Assembly (NCBI RefSeq): GCF_001956295.1
Contig: NZ_MRTD01000027.1
Span: 1-64,000 of the forward strand
From: Paenibacillus sp. FSL A5-0031
Lineage (GTDB): Bacteria; Bacillota; Bacilli; Paenibacillales; Paenibacillaceae
Reading direction: 5' to 3'
Length of the DNA stretch: 64,000 nt
Positions 42,096-51,084 of the stretch are shown here, in pieces; position 1 is the stretch's first letter, and every line of letters begins with the position of its first letter. The notes under the pieces are model-generated. The model had not been told where the DNA came from and searched no databases. It worked only from the letters and a program-made list of their open reading frames with translations. The position numbers and the translations under genes were made by a program.

Positions 42096-43016
42096 ATGGA
42101 AAAAAAATTAACGACGACCGCAATGTTATTCAGTGTTGGATTTGTATTTCTACTTATTTGTACAGTTGGAGCCTTTTTCTATGGCATTCAAATTGGCACT
42201 GAAAAGACGAAAGCCCGCTATGTGAATGAAGCAGATGACGCAAAAACAACAACCGCTTCAGCAACCCCTTACCAGCAACAAGACTTGGTATCGTTCTATC
42301 ATACTGTATTTCTTCCTTATCGTGAATTTCAAAACGAATGGTTCGCAGCTATGAACAAATTATCGCAAGGAAAGTCATTTGAAGCAACTTCTATGTTTAA
42401 AGATTTGGCAAGACTTGCTAGCGCCAAAGCAGATGAAGCAAGCTCGATTGATATGCAAAAATCTCCACTGCTCGGAGAAGCTCAGGTTAGTTACATACGA
42501 AGTCTAAAACTATTTAATGAAGCTGCTGTCAACGCAGCGGCTAGTGCAAAGAAATTATCCTTTAATGAATTGATGAAAAATGTCGAACAAGATAAAACCT
42601 ATCTCTCTGCCGCTCAATTTGCACTAAACGCTCAGCAGCAATATTACTCTGCTATGCTGAAATGGTCAGCAACGGTAGATCTTGATATTCCTTCAGAATA
42701 CAAGGCTCCAGCTCTGCTGGAACTGTCAGCATGGAAAAACTTTAACATTACGATAAAAAACAAACTAATGGCTGATCAGCTAATGACTCGTAAAAAACTT
42801 ACTGCCTATTATCCGCAGGATTTAACAAGTCGAGTAGATGAGCTTGTCCTCTCTGGACAAGCAGCCAAGTTAAAATTGCATTCCGTATCTGCAGTTGTTG
42901 ATTTGCTGATTAATACGGAAGCCGTTCGTTCAGGTGATTTCAATGAGAGCAAATCAAGGCTCTATCAACAGGCACTTCTGCCGCAGCTGCCTTTTTTCTA
43001 CCCTGAAACAAATTAA
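42096..43016 (+). CDS. signal-anchored extracytoplasmic protein of unknown function
   Basis: The 306-residue protein has one N-terminal hydrophobic segment (residues 10-32) followed by a largely helical, Ala/Lys/Leu-rich extracellular part without cysteine or catalytic motifs. AAGGAGAT lies about 11 bases before the ATG. It stands alone on the plus strand, convergent with the rhodanese gene. I do not recognise the family. Confidence 0.65.
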   Translation: MEKKLTTTAMLFSVGFVFLLICTVGAFFYGIQIGTEKTKARYVNEADDAKTTTASATPYQQQDLVSFYHTVFLPYREFQNEWFAAMNKLSQGKSFEATSMFKDLARLASAKADEASSIDMQKSPLLGEAQVSYIRSLKLFNEAAVNAAASAKKLSFNELMKNVEQDKTYLSAAQFALNAQQQYYSAMLKWSATVDLDIPSEYKAPALLELSAWKNFNITIKNKLMADQLMTRKKLTAYYPQDLTSRVDELVLSGQAAKLKLHSVSAVVDLLINTEAVRSGDFNESKSRLYQQALLPQLPFFYPETN

Positions 43017-43031
43017 ATTCCAATTCCTTTG

Positions 43032-43358
43032 TTAATCATATTGAAACCCTTGTAAAGAGGCTATAGCCGCCATCCCACCGGTAACGTTGTGAAGGCTGCT
43101 GTAGCCTTTTTCTTCTAAGTAATTGCAAACCGCTACACTTCGTACGCCATGAGCGCAGATGATATAGATAGGCAGCGTGTCGTCAAGCTCATTCAGTCGC
43201 ACAGGAATCGTGTTCATTGGAATTAATTTTGAAGTCTCCAAATGATAAAACTCCCATTCAAACTCTTCTCTTACATCTATGATTTGACTTGCTTCTACTT
43301 GTCCATTCCCTAGCAGATCAAGCAAAAATTGCGGTGTCACATCCTGCCATTTCGTCAT
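43032..43358 (-). CDS. rhodanese-like domain protein
   Basis: This 108-residue single-domain protein has the active-site loop CAHGVRS near residue 69, the sulfur-carrying cysteine pattern CxxGxR, and an N-terminal DVREEFEWEFYHL motif (CH2A-like). It probably handles persulfide sulfur in the cytoplasm; substrate unknown. Confidence 0.85.
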   Translation of the reverse strand: MTKWQDVTPQFLLDLLGNGQVEASQIIDVREEFEWEFYHLETSKLIPMNTIPVRLNELDDTLPIYIICAHGVRSVAVCNYLEEKGYSSLHNVTGGMAAIASLQGFQYD

Positions 43359-43441
43359 GAATAAAGACCTCCATTGTCGTAAATTGTTGCTAATGATGCT
43401 TGAATCATAACGAAATTTTCACAATTCAGCAAGTTTGAGGA

Positions 43442-43471
43442 TTGCTTTTGTCCACCACATTGCTTTAAAAT
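43442..43471 (+). promoter_or_regulatory. probable sigma-A promoter of serA
   Basis: TTGCTT (43442-43447), 18-base spacer, TAAAAT (43466-43471). Predicted start near 43478 gives a leader of about 120 nt. Confidence 0.45.
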
Positions 43472-43494
43472 AGAAAAGTCTAAGTTCGATGATC

Positions 43495-43541
43495 AAACTC
43501 TCGACCCGCTGCTGCACAACGGTGCCGGGTAGAGGGTTTTT
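43495..43541 (+). terminator. intrinsic terminator in the serA leader (possible attenuator)
   Basis: AAACTCTC pairs with GAGGGTTT (one G-U), ACCCG with CGGGT and GCAC with GTGC, giving a long stem ending in five T residues, about 57 bases before the serA start. A second hairpin, GCGAAGC/GCTTCGC (43555-43574), follows before the SD. No T-box or known riboswitch motif was recognised. Position between promoter and gene suggests premature termination control. Confidence 0.6.
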
Positions 43542-43598
43542 CTGTTCATATTAAGCGAAGCCTAATAGCTTCGCCCCATTTTAGGAGGCATACTTCAC

Positions 43599-45191
43599 AT
43601 GTTTAAAGTGTTAGTTTCCGATCCAATCAGCGATTTGGGCATTCAGCAGCTTGTTGATGCGTCAGATGTCGCAGTCGACAAAAAACCTGGACTCAGCGAA
43701 GACGAATTAGTTGCAATTATTGGTGAATACGATGCGTTGCTAGTACGCAGCCAAACCCGCGTAACAGCAAAAATTATGGAAGCTGGCAAACAGCTTAAAG
43801 TAGTTGGCCGTGCAGGTGTTGGCGTCGATAATATTGACCTAGACGCAGCAACTCAGCGCGGTATCATCGTAATCAATGCACCAGATGGCAACACCATTAC
43901 AACTTGTGAGCATACATTTGCTATGATGATGGCGGTAGCCCGTCATATTCCACAAGCGTACATGAAAACAGTAAATGGAACATGGGATCGCAAATCTTTC
44001 CTGGGCGTTGAGCTTCGCGGCAAAACGCTAGGCGTACTCGGTATGGGACGTATCGGCAGCGAAGTTGCCAAACGTGCAAAAGCCTTCGGCATGGATATTT
44101 TGGGTTATGACCCGTTTATGACAGAAGAAAGAGCAACAAAAATCGGCGTGAAGCTTGCTAGCGTAGATGAAATTGTTAGAGGTGCAGATTTCATGACTGT
44201 ACATACACCTTTAACTCCTGAAACTCGCCATATGATCGGCAAAGCTCAATTTGAAGTGATGAAACCCGGCATGCGTATTGTAAACTGCGCGCGCGGCGGC
44301 ATCATCGATGAGATTGCTTTGGTTGATGCAGTGGATGCTGGTATTGTCGCTGGCGCCGCATTCGACGTGTTCGAAGTGGAGCCTCCTGCTAATGACCATC
44401 CTTTCTTGACACATCCAAAAATTATCGTAACTCCGCATCTTGGCGCTTCGACTGTTGAAGCACAAGAAAACGTTGCGATTGACGTCTCGGAGCAAGTGCT
44501 TCATATTCTCCGCAGCGAGCCATTTATCAATGCAGTGAACATGCCTCCGATTCCGGCAAACCTGCAAAGCATTCTTCAGCCATACTTTACTCTTGGCGAG
44601 AAGCTTGGCAACTTTATTGCACAATCAACTGAAGGTGCTGTAACCGAAATCGTTGTTGGTTATGCTGGTGAGCTCGCAGAGGTTGATACGCAGCCACTCA
44701 CTCGTTATATCGTTCGCGGCGTTCTAGCGCATCACCTTGGCGCAGAGCAGGTTAATGTGGTTAACTCCCTTCACCTTGCGAAAGTGCGCGATGTAAACAT
44801 CGTCGTTCAAAAATCGCATGCTTCGAAAGACTTTACGAACCTGGTAACCGTGTCCCTTCGTACGAAAAAAGAAGAACGTGTTGTTTCCGGCACATTGCTC
44901 ACTGGATACGGACCTCGTATTGTCCAAATCGACAAGTTCCCAGTTGATGTGACGCCTGAAGGAAACCTAATTCTAATCTCGCATAACGATAAGCCTGGTA
45001 TTATCGGACGAGTTGGAACGCTTCTGGGCAACAATGACGTTAACATTGCAACGATGCAAGTAGGTCGTCAGCTTGTTGGCGGCTCCGCAATCATGGTTCT
45101 GCGTGTGGATAAAGCGACACCTAAGGAAGTGCTTGAGCAGCTTACAAGCATGCCTGAGTTAAACACAGCCAAAGAAATTACACTTTTTTAA
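43599..45191 (+). CDS. serA: D-3-phosphoglycerate dehydrogenase
   Basis: The 530-residue long-form enzyme oxidises 3-phosphoglycerate, the first step to serine. GRAGVGVDNIDL near residue 71 and the NAD motif GMGRIGSEVA near 148 are clear, and the catalytic His is in TPHLGAST near 280. An intervening domain precedes a C-terminal ACT domain (HNDKPGIIGRVG near 465) for serine feedback. AGGAGG precedes the ATG, and a strong terminator follows. Confidence 0.96.
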   Translation: MFKVLVSDPISDLGIQQLVDASDVAVDKKPGLSEDELVAIIGEYDALLVRSQTRVTAKIMEAGKQLKVVGRAGVGVDNIDLDAATQRGIIVINAPDGNTITTCEHTFAMMMAVARHIPQAYMKTVNGTWDRKSFLGVELRGKTLGVLGMGRIGSEVAKRAKAFGMDILGYDPFMTEERATKIGVKLASVDEIVRGADFMTVHTPLTPETRHMIGKAQFEVMKPGMRIVNCARGGIIDEIALVDAVDAGIVAGAAFDVFEVEPPANDHPFLTHPKIIVTPHLGASTVEAQENVAIDVSEQVLHILRSEPFINAVNMPPIPANLQSILQPYFTLGEKLGNFIAQSTEGAVTEIVVGYAGELAEVDTQPLTRYIVRGVLAHHLGAEQVNVVNSLHLAKVRDVNIVVQKSHASKDFTNLVTVSLRTKKEERVVSGTLLTGYGPRIVQIDKFPVDVTPEGNLILISHNDKPGIIGRVGTLLGNNDVNIATMQVGRQLVGGSAIMVLRVDKATPKEVLEQLTSMPELNTAKEITLF

Positions 45192-45214
45192 ATAAATTTG
45201 TTTACTATATAGGA

Positions 45215-45251
45215 GAAGAGCCTGCCGAATGAATCGGCAGGCTCTTCTTTT
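45215..45251 (+). terminator. intrinsic terminator of serA
   Basis: Fourteen-base GAAGAGCCTGCCGA arm pairs with its complement around a short loop, followed by TTTTG on the plus strand. Confidence 0.9.
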
Positions 45252-45287
45252 GTTTCACGAACAACAAGAATTATCTTCTGCTTTCTA

Positions 45288-45317
45288 CAAAAAAAGCGCC
45301 CCAAGCTGGAGCGCTTT
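45288..45317 (-). terminator. intrinsic terminator of the res operon
   Basis: AAAGCGCTCC pairs with GGGGCGCTTT (G-U allowed) around a short loop, with seven T residues on the minus strand. Confidence 0.85.
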
Positions 45318-45322
45318 GACAA

Positions 45323-46789
45323 CTATTGATGAGCTTCGACAGGAAGTAAGATTGTAAACGATGTCCCTGTACCCGAACTGCTTTCGACTACAATTCGACC
45401 CTGATGAAGATCGATCAAATTTTTTACGATGGCAAGTCCAAGACCCGTTCCACTTGATGAGCCGCGTTTACGCGCTTTATCTGCCTTATAGAAGCGTTCG
45501 AATATAAAAGGTACATCCTCGGTTGGAATCCCTTGCCCCTCGTCTCTGACGCGAAGCTCCACATACTGTCTTCCGTTTACGTTTGCATGCTGACCTGAAA
45601 TAGTAATCGACTTGCCCGATGGCGTATGCCGCAATGCGTTGTCGAGAAGATTAGTCAATACTTGCTCCAATCTATCCTCGTCTGCTTCCTTAACAAGCAG
45701 CGACTCATTGGGCAGATCCGCGACCAGCCTCACCTCGCGCTCCTTCGCATACACCTGGAATTTCCGATGTACCCGCTTCAAGACATGAGCGAGATCTATC
45801 TCTTGGAAGTTCATATCGACGTGGCCGGCTTCCATTCTAGCGATATCCAGGAAATCATTTACGAGTCTGCCCATTCGCAGTGATTCATCATAAATAACTT
45901 GAACAAGCTCCTTGCGATCTTCCTCCGACACGACAATATCATCAAGCAATGCTTCACTATAGCCTTGCAGCATCGATAGCGGCGTCCTGATCTCATGTGA
46001 GATATTAGCCACAAAATCTCGTCTCAGCTTCTCAAGCTTATGCTCCTCCGTTACGTTACGGATAACAGCAACAGCCCCGCGAATTACATCCTTCGACTGC
46101 AGCGGAGCCATTACAACTGACCACACGCTGCTTAGAACATGAACCTTATCGGTAACATCCCTGCCCTCTTCCATCACTCTTTGAAACAACTCGCGGAGCG
46201 GCATTGGAACCTCGGAATATGCAGTCGAGCTCTCGGACTCATCCTCTTGCCATGCAAGCTCTACTCCTGACCACTGATTGATTAGCAAATGACCAACTGG
46301 ATTCGTAAGTATGACTTTACCTTCCGCATCGAAGGTAATGACTGAATCTCCCATGCTTCGCAAAATGCTCGCAAGATGGTTTTTCTCATGATTGATGTCA
46401 TGAATCAGCTTGTTCAGCTGCTCCGTCATATGGTTAAACGTATCCGCAAGCTCGCCGATCTCATCACTGGAGCGTATATGAACTCGGGTTGTATAATTGC
46501 CTTGAGAAATCGATACCGCTGCATCCTTTAGTTGAAGCAGCGGCTGTTGAATTTTTTTGGATAAGAAGAAAGCAAAAAATGTTGATAACAAAAATCCGAT
46601 AATCGCTGTTACAACAAATAGCACTTTCACCTGATGCGTATTGTTTTCTTTAAACCATATATCAACGTATTGAAGTAAAAATACGCCAACGATAAGCAAT
46701 ACGACAGCAACAAGCAGCATGATTGTCGCCCAGAGCTTTCCAACTACACTGCGGTACAACTTGCCAATCGAACGATGCCACAAGCTCAT
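45323..46789 (-). CDS. resE: sensor histidine kinase ResE
   Basis: The 488-residue kinase has two transmembrane helices (about residues 15-30 and 50-67, with only a short extracellular loop), a HAMP domain, a PAS-like domain, and a HisKA box NISHEIRTPLSML near residue 262. An ATPase domain follows with the N box (LTNLLDNALRHTP) and the G boxes (DEGQGIP, GTGLGLAIV). It controls ResD in response to oxygen limitation or nitric oxide. The start directly follows the resD stop. Confidence 0.92.
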   Translation of the reverse strand: MSLWHRSIGKLYRSVVGKLWATIMLLVAVVLLIVGVFLLQYVDIWFKENNTHQVKVLFVVTAIIGFLLSTFFAFFLSKKIQQPLLQLKDAAVSISQGNYTTRVHIRSSDEIGELADTFNHMTEQLNKLIHDINHEKNHLASILRSMGDSVITFDAEGKVILTNPVGHLLINQWSGVELAWQEDESESSTAYSEVPMPLRELFQRVMEEGRDVTDKVHVLSSVWSVVMAPLQSKDVIRGAVAVIRNVTEEHKLEKLRRDFVANISHEIRTPLSMLQGYSEALLDDIVVSEEDRKELVQVIYDESLRMGRLVNDFLDIARMEAGHVDMNFQEIDLAHVLKRVHRKFQVYAKEREVRLVADLPNESLLVKEADEDRLEQVLTNLLDNALRHTPSGKSITISGQHANVNGRQYVELRVRDEGQGIPTEDVPFIFERFYKADKARKRGSSSGTGLGLAIVKNLIDLHQGRIVVESSSGTGTSFTILLPVEAHQ

Positions 46790-47506
46790 TTACTTAGGTA
46801 CCTCTAGCTTATAGCCGACTCCCCAAACGGTAGTAATCATGGATGCCGCATCAGGAGACACTTTATTCAATTTCTCGCGCAAACGTTTTACATGGGTGTC
46901 GACAGTCCGCAAGTCACCGAAAAACTCATAATTCCATACATCCTTCAAAAGCTCTTCACGAGAGAACACTTTATCAGGCGATACTGCCAAGTAATGCAGC
47001 AGCTCATATTCTTTAGGCGTTAAGCTTACCTCTTGTCCACCAGCTGTTACACGGTGAGCATCATGCTCAATAACCAAATGAGGGAATACAATATTGTTGC
47101 TTGAATTAATTTCTTTTGTTAAGAACGCAGTAGCCGAGGATCGTCTCAAGATAGCCTTCACTCGGTAGATAACCTCGCGTGGACTAAAAGGCTTGACGAC
47201 ATAATCGTCCGCGCCAACCTCAAAGCCCTGCACACGGTTCATTTCTTCACCTTTAGCCGTTAGCATAATGACAGGAGTAGCCTTCACTTGACGCAGACGA
47301 GAGCACACTTCTACGCCGTCGATTCCTGGCAGCATCACATCAAGCAGAATGAGCGCGTAATCCGTATTTGAAGCTAATCTTAGGGCAGTTTCTCCATCTT
47401 CTGCCTCGTCGATTGTGTAGCCTTCCTTCTCTAAATACATTTTGAGCAAGCGACGGATCCGTTCTTCATCATCAACGACCAAAATACGGCTTGAATAATC
47501 AGACAT
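46790..47506 (-). CDS. resD: response regulator ResD
   Basis: The 238-residue OmpR-class regulator has an N-terminal receiver domain with the acidic pocket VVDDEERI and the phospho-accepting aspartate in LLDVMLPG near residue 57, then KPFSPRE. The winged-helix DNA-binding domain ends in DTHVKRLREKL and WGVGYKLE. In B. subtilis ResD activates respiration genes, including resA-E. It lies between the cytochrome biogenesis genes and resE. Confidence 0.93.
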   Translation of the reverse strand: MSDYSSRILVVDDEERIRRLLKMYLEKEGYTIDEAEDGETALRLASNTDYALILLDVMLPGIDGVEVCSRLRQVKATPVIMLTAKGEEMNRVQGFEVGADDYVVKPFSPREVIYRVKAILRRSSATAFLTKEINSSNNIVFPHLVIEHDAHRVTAGGQEVSLTPKEYELLHYLAVSPDKVFSREELLKDVWNYEFFGDLRTVDTHVKRLREKLNKVSPDAASMITTVWGVGYKLEVPK

Positions 47507-47533
47507 AGGGCAATTCTCCTCTCAATCTAAGTT

Positions 47534-48793
47534 CTAAACACCAGAATAGGAATGCAAACCTGCAATGACGAGGTTAACCCCAACGAGCGTAAATAGTACA
47601 ACCACGAAGCCGATTACAGCGAGCCATGCAGAAGGTTTTCCTTGCCAGCCGCGCGATAAACGGAAATGCAAATACGCACTGTAGTACAACCAAGTGATTA
47701 AAGCCCAAACCTCTTTCGGGTCCCAGCCCCAGAAACGGCCCCATGCAATATTGGCCCATATCATCGCGAATATTAATGCACCGAGTGTAAAGATCGGAAA
47801 TCCAATTGCGATGGATCTGTAGCTGATTTCATCCAAATCTTCTGGATCTACGCCATCCATAACAGGATGAATGACTGCTCCGAGCGGCTTTCTGAATACT
47901 AAGCGCAGCAAGCCATAAAGCAAGGAGCCTGAAATAATCGTCCATATAACGGTATTAAACTTGCGTCCTGAATTTGCGCCTTCCATCCAAGATGGTGCTT
48001 CGAATAATGGCTTGCTCATGCCGAGGAATGATTCATATTCGACCACCTGGCTGTTATAAGGTTTAACAATTGGCGGCAGTGTATAATTTACTGTCTCCGA
48101 AGTCGTCGACTCTATTCCTTTGGCATCAATAGTAGATGTTTCTTGAATAAATTTCGCTTCATAGCCCATTCCGCGGAACGCGAATACTGCGACGATAAAA
48201 CCTACAATTAGAATAATCGTATATAAAGAGAACTCGACCCAGAACTGCGATCTTTTTGCTTCTTTTGTTTTGCTTTTGAAATCAACCACTCTTAGCAAAT
48301 ACATGAGGCCGGCAGCAAAACCAACGGCAAAAAATGCTTCGCCGAGAGCGGCTGTCGTTACATGTACTTTTAGCCAGTAGTTGTTTAGAGCCGGTATTAG
48401 CGGTTGTACCTCTTGTGGAAACACAGATGCATAAGCAACAATAATTACCGTTAGCGGCAATGAGAACATGCCGAGCAGCGGTTTTCTGTAAATACTGAAG
48501 ACAATCGTAAATGCAATCATGATTGCCATTCCAAGGAAAGTCATGAATTCATACATATTGCTCGTTGGAATTTGACCGCTTCCAGCCCATCTTGTAAAGA
48601 AGAAGGTCAAATGCGATGCAAGACCAAGACTCGAAGTAATGAATGCAATTCGTCCCCAACGCTTCTCATGCTGCAAAGGATCACGATTGCTCCATTTCTT
48701 ACCCGCAATGGCAATGACATAAAACATAAATGCGAAGCAATACAGGAAAAATGCGACAATAAATGCGTCGCTGCTAAAATCGACTAAGCTCAC
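47534..48793 (-). CDS. resC: cytochrome c biogenesis protein ResC/CcsA
   Basis: The 419-residue membrane protein of system II cytochrome c maturation has about eight helices. The heme-handling tryptophan-rich motif WGWDPKEVWALITW is near residue 344, with conserved histidines (SHLTFF, KVHVTT, YLHFRL). With ResB it moves heme across the membrane for attachment to apocytochromes. The start is GTG overlapping the resB stop (GTGA). Confidence 0.93.
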   Translation of the reverse strand: MSLVDFSSDAFIVAFFLYCFAFMFYVIAIAGKKWSNRDPLQHEKRWGRIAFITSSLGLASHLTFFFTRWAGSGQIPTSNMYEFMTFLGMAIMIAFTIVFSIYRKPLLGMFSLPLTVIIVAYASVFPQEVQPLIPALNNYWLKVHVTTAALGEAFFAVGFAAGLMYLLRVVDFKSKTKEAKRSQFWVEFSLYTIILIVGFIVAVFAFRGMGYEAKFIQETSTIDAKGIESTTSETVNYTLPPIVKPYNSQVVEYESFLGMSKPLFEAPSWMEGANSGRKFNTVIWTIISGSLLYGLLRLVFRKPLGAVIHPVMDGVDPEDLDEISYRSIAIGFPIFTLGALIFAMIWANIAWGRFWGWDPKEVWALITWLYYSAYLHFRLSRGWQGKPSAWLAVIGFVVVLFTLVGVNLVIAGLHSYSGV

Positions 48794-50454
48794 GCGTTGT
48801 TCCCTCCGTTATCTAGCGACTTCGGATCTACGGTTATCCCTATTTTTTTAAGGGTTCCCGCTACATCTGAGCGCATACCGTACCAGTTTTTATTCGTATG
48901 AGCGCCCAATGAAAGCTGTCCATTGTCCACTCGCAGCCAAATTCGGCGGTGCTGCCAATAGGACCCCATCAGCAAGCCGAGCATAGAGAACACTGCACCG
49001 ACCCAAACATATGGCAGCGCCTTATCCATCCTTACATTCAAGTAAGTGGATGCTTCAGAGAAATCTACATTTTCCATACCGTCCACTCGAATTTCGATCT
49101 TATCCGCAATACCGTGATTAATGGCATCCTGCGAAAATTTAACTTTATCTTTTTGCATTGGGAAATACATATACGGCTCGCCTTTTGGATCAAGTCCTGG
49201 ACCTTTAACCGTGTATACGAACGCAGGAGCAATCGGATCACGTGACAAAGTCGTTGGCTCGCCATTGTCGCCAATTGCAAATTCCATGTAATTCGCAAAT
49301 AAATCAAGGGTGTATGGCCCAAGCTTATGCTGCAGCGCTGAATCCTTCATCGGCAGATCGAACGGACCGTATTTCTCTCCCGTCGCTTTATCTATGAGAA
49401 TAGGATGCACAGCGTTCAAGCGAGGCGTCGTATCATAATCAAATTGATACAGCTTTAATCCTTTGTACTTAAGCGGCTCGTTGACGATAATATTATGCCG
49501 CTCTACTTCTTTAAGCTCTGGTTTCTTGGTTTGATCACTGCAGTTGCTAACGCATTCATAAAGAACCGCTTTTGTCTCAAAAAGCTTCGCACGGCTTATT
49601 CCTTTAAGCTTGTCCGGCAATTCTTCGTCTTTATAATACTCTACAGTAAACTTTTCGTTTTTAACATAATAATTCGTATTCGCTATTTGGACTGTATCCC
49701 CATCAGGGACCATTATGTAGCTATCCATTTGCCAGCTTGGAATGCTTCTTGCCAATATGGCTAAAAGAAACAAGATAAGGCCGATGTGATTGATGTAGGG
49801 TCCCCAGCGGCTAAAACGATTTTTCTCCGCTAGCAGCGCAGAGCCATCTCGATGAATGCGATAACCTTTGCGTTTCAGCTGCATGCCGAAATTTTCAACC
49901 CATTTTTCCTCATCGCCTTCAATCTGATATTTAAATACCGTCTTCTGACGATGAATAAATTGCAGATGCTTACGAATTTGCTGCTTGCTGAGCGCTCGAT
50001 AAAGCGGGAGCACACGATCCAAGCTGCAAATAACGAGTGAGGTGCCAATCATCACAAGCAAGCCAATGAACCACCAGGATTCGTACGTATGTGATAATCC
50101 TAGCAAATAATACATTTTGCCAAGAAATCCGTACGTTTCTTCATAATAAACGGATGGATCTAAGTTATTTATGAATGTGTTTTCCTGTGGATAAATTGTT
50201 CCAAGCATCGCAGTCAAAAAGGTAATGACGATCAAATAAATCGCAATTTTGACTGACGAGAAAAAATTCCATATTTTATCGATATAATTGGGATTGCTTT
50301 TTTGCGATCGACGAGCTACACCATCGTAACGCATTTCTAACGGCAAATCGGAAACCGTATCGTTCACAAGCGGTTTACCGCAGCTTTCACATAGTACGGT
50401 GCCTATCGAATTTTGATGACCGCACTCACATTTTGTGTTTTCAACCACTAACAC
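48790..50454 (-). CDS. resB: cytochrome c biogenesis protein ResB
   Basis: The 554-residue partner of ResC has three N-terminal helices, a large extracytoplasmic domain and a last helix near residue 495. The first 30 residues carry four cysteines (CECGHQ...LCESCGK), a zinc-ribbon-like extension. The start is GTG at 50454 with GGAGG seven bases upstream. It overlaps resC by four bases. Confidence 0.92.
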   Translation of the reverse strand: MLVVENTKCECGHQNSIGTVLCESCGKPLVNDTVSDLPLEMRYDGVARRSQKSNPNYIDKIWNFFSSVKIAIYLIVITFLTAMLGTIYPQENTFINNLDPSVYYEETYGFLGKMYYLLGLSHTYESWWFIGLLVMIGTSLVICSLDRVLPLYRALSKQQIRKHLQFIHRQKTVFKYQIEGDEEKWVENFGMQLKRKGYRIHRDGSALLAEKNRFSRWGPYINHIGLILFLLAILARSIPSWQMDSYIMVPDGDTVQIANTNYYVKNEKFTVEYYKDEELPDKLKGISRAKLFETKAVLYECVSNCSDQTKKPELKEVERHNIIVNEPLKYKGLKLYQFDYDTTPRLNAVHPILIDKATGEKYGPFDLPMKDSALQHKLGPYTLDLFANYMEFAIGDNGEPTTLSRDPIAPAFVYTVKGPGLDPKGEPYMYFPMQKDKVKFSQDAINHGIADKIEIRVDGMENVDFSEASTYLNVRMDKALPYVWVGAVFSMLGLLMGSYWQHRRIWLRVDNGQLSLGAHTNKNWYGMRSDVAGTLKKIGITVDPKSLDNGGNNA

Positions 50455-50465
50455 AATAATACCTC

Positions 50466-50996
50466 CTACAGCTGAAGAAGCCGTTCAATCCGTTCATCAA
50501 TTTCCTCTTCCGTCATGCCTCCTACTTTTATTTCCATAATCGTCCCATTTGGATTAATGAAAAAAGTAGTAGGGTATGACTTTAGACGATAGCTGCGTTC
50601 TGTCTTGCGATTTACATCGCGCAGAATCGGATAGTTCAAATCAAAACGACGGACAAAATTGTTCACGGTCAACGTGTCCTCGCTTAAATTTATAGCTAAA
50701 ATCACAAGGCCTTGATCCTTCCATTTTGCATACTGTCGTTCAAACTCCGGCATTTCCTTCACGCACGGTGGACAGAATGTGCCCCAGAAATTAATGACGA
50801 CAGCTTTCCCCTCATAATCAGACAGTTGTTTAAGATTGCCCTCTAAATCAACAAGCTCAAATGCAGGCGGCTTCCCGCCTTCCTTTAAAGGACCTTTGTC
50901 ATCCGCGTCAAATAAGGTAGATCCAATTGCGTACCCACCTATGATCAAGACGGCAATCAAAATGACAATTTGTACCGTCTTGCGCGATTTTCCCAT
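50466..50996 (-). CDS. resA: thiol-disulfide oxidoreductase ResA
   Basis: The 176-residue thioredoxin-like protein is tethered by an N-terminal helix (residues 8-26). The active site is FCPPCVKE near residue 74. It reduces the heme-binding cysteines of apocytochrome c before heme ligation by ResBC. It is the first gene of resABCDE; a TATAAT (complement of 51045-51050) lies about 50 bases upstream. Confidence 0.94.
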   Translation of the reverse strand: MGKSRKTVQIVILIAVLIIGGYAIGSTLFDADDKGPLKEGGKPPAFELVDLEGNLKQLSDYEGKAVVINFWGTFCPPCVKEMPEFERQYAKWKDQGLVILAINLSEDTLTVNNFVRRFDLNYPILRDVNRKTERSYRLKSYPTTFFINPNGTIMEIKVGGMTEEEIDERIERLLQL

Positions 50997-51044
50997 AATT
51001 GTTTTTCACCACCAGCTTCTTTCTATGCAGCCACGAATATTTCC

Positions 51045-51050
51045 ATTATA
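51045..51050 (-). promoter_or_regulatory. possible -10 element of the res operon
   Basis: TATAAT on the minus strand, overlapping the T run of the rluB terminator. No good -35 is visible, which would fit an activator-dependent promoter such as one driven by ResD. Confidence 0.35.
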
Positions 51051-51053
51051 ACG

Positions 51054-51084
51054 AAAAGTCGACGGCAATTACTGCCGCCGTCGA
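51054..51084 (-). terminator. intrinsic terminator of rluB
   Basis: TCGACGGC/GCCGTCGA stem directly after the rluB stop codon, followed by TTTTCG on the minus strand. Confidence 0.75.

Noticed and set aside
43478..43598. T-box or known riboswitch upstream of serA
   Set aside because: No AGGGTGGNACCGCG-type box or other recognised aptamer core; only hairpins are visible.
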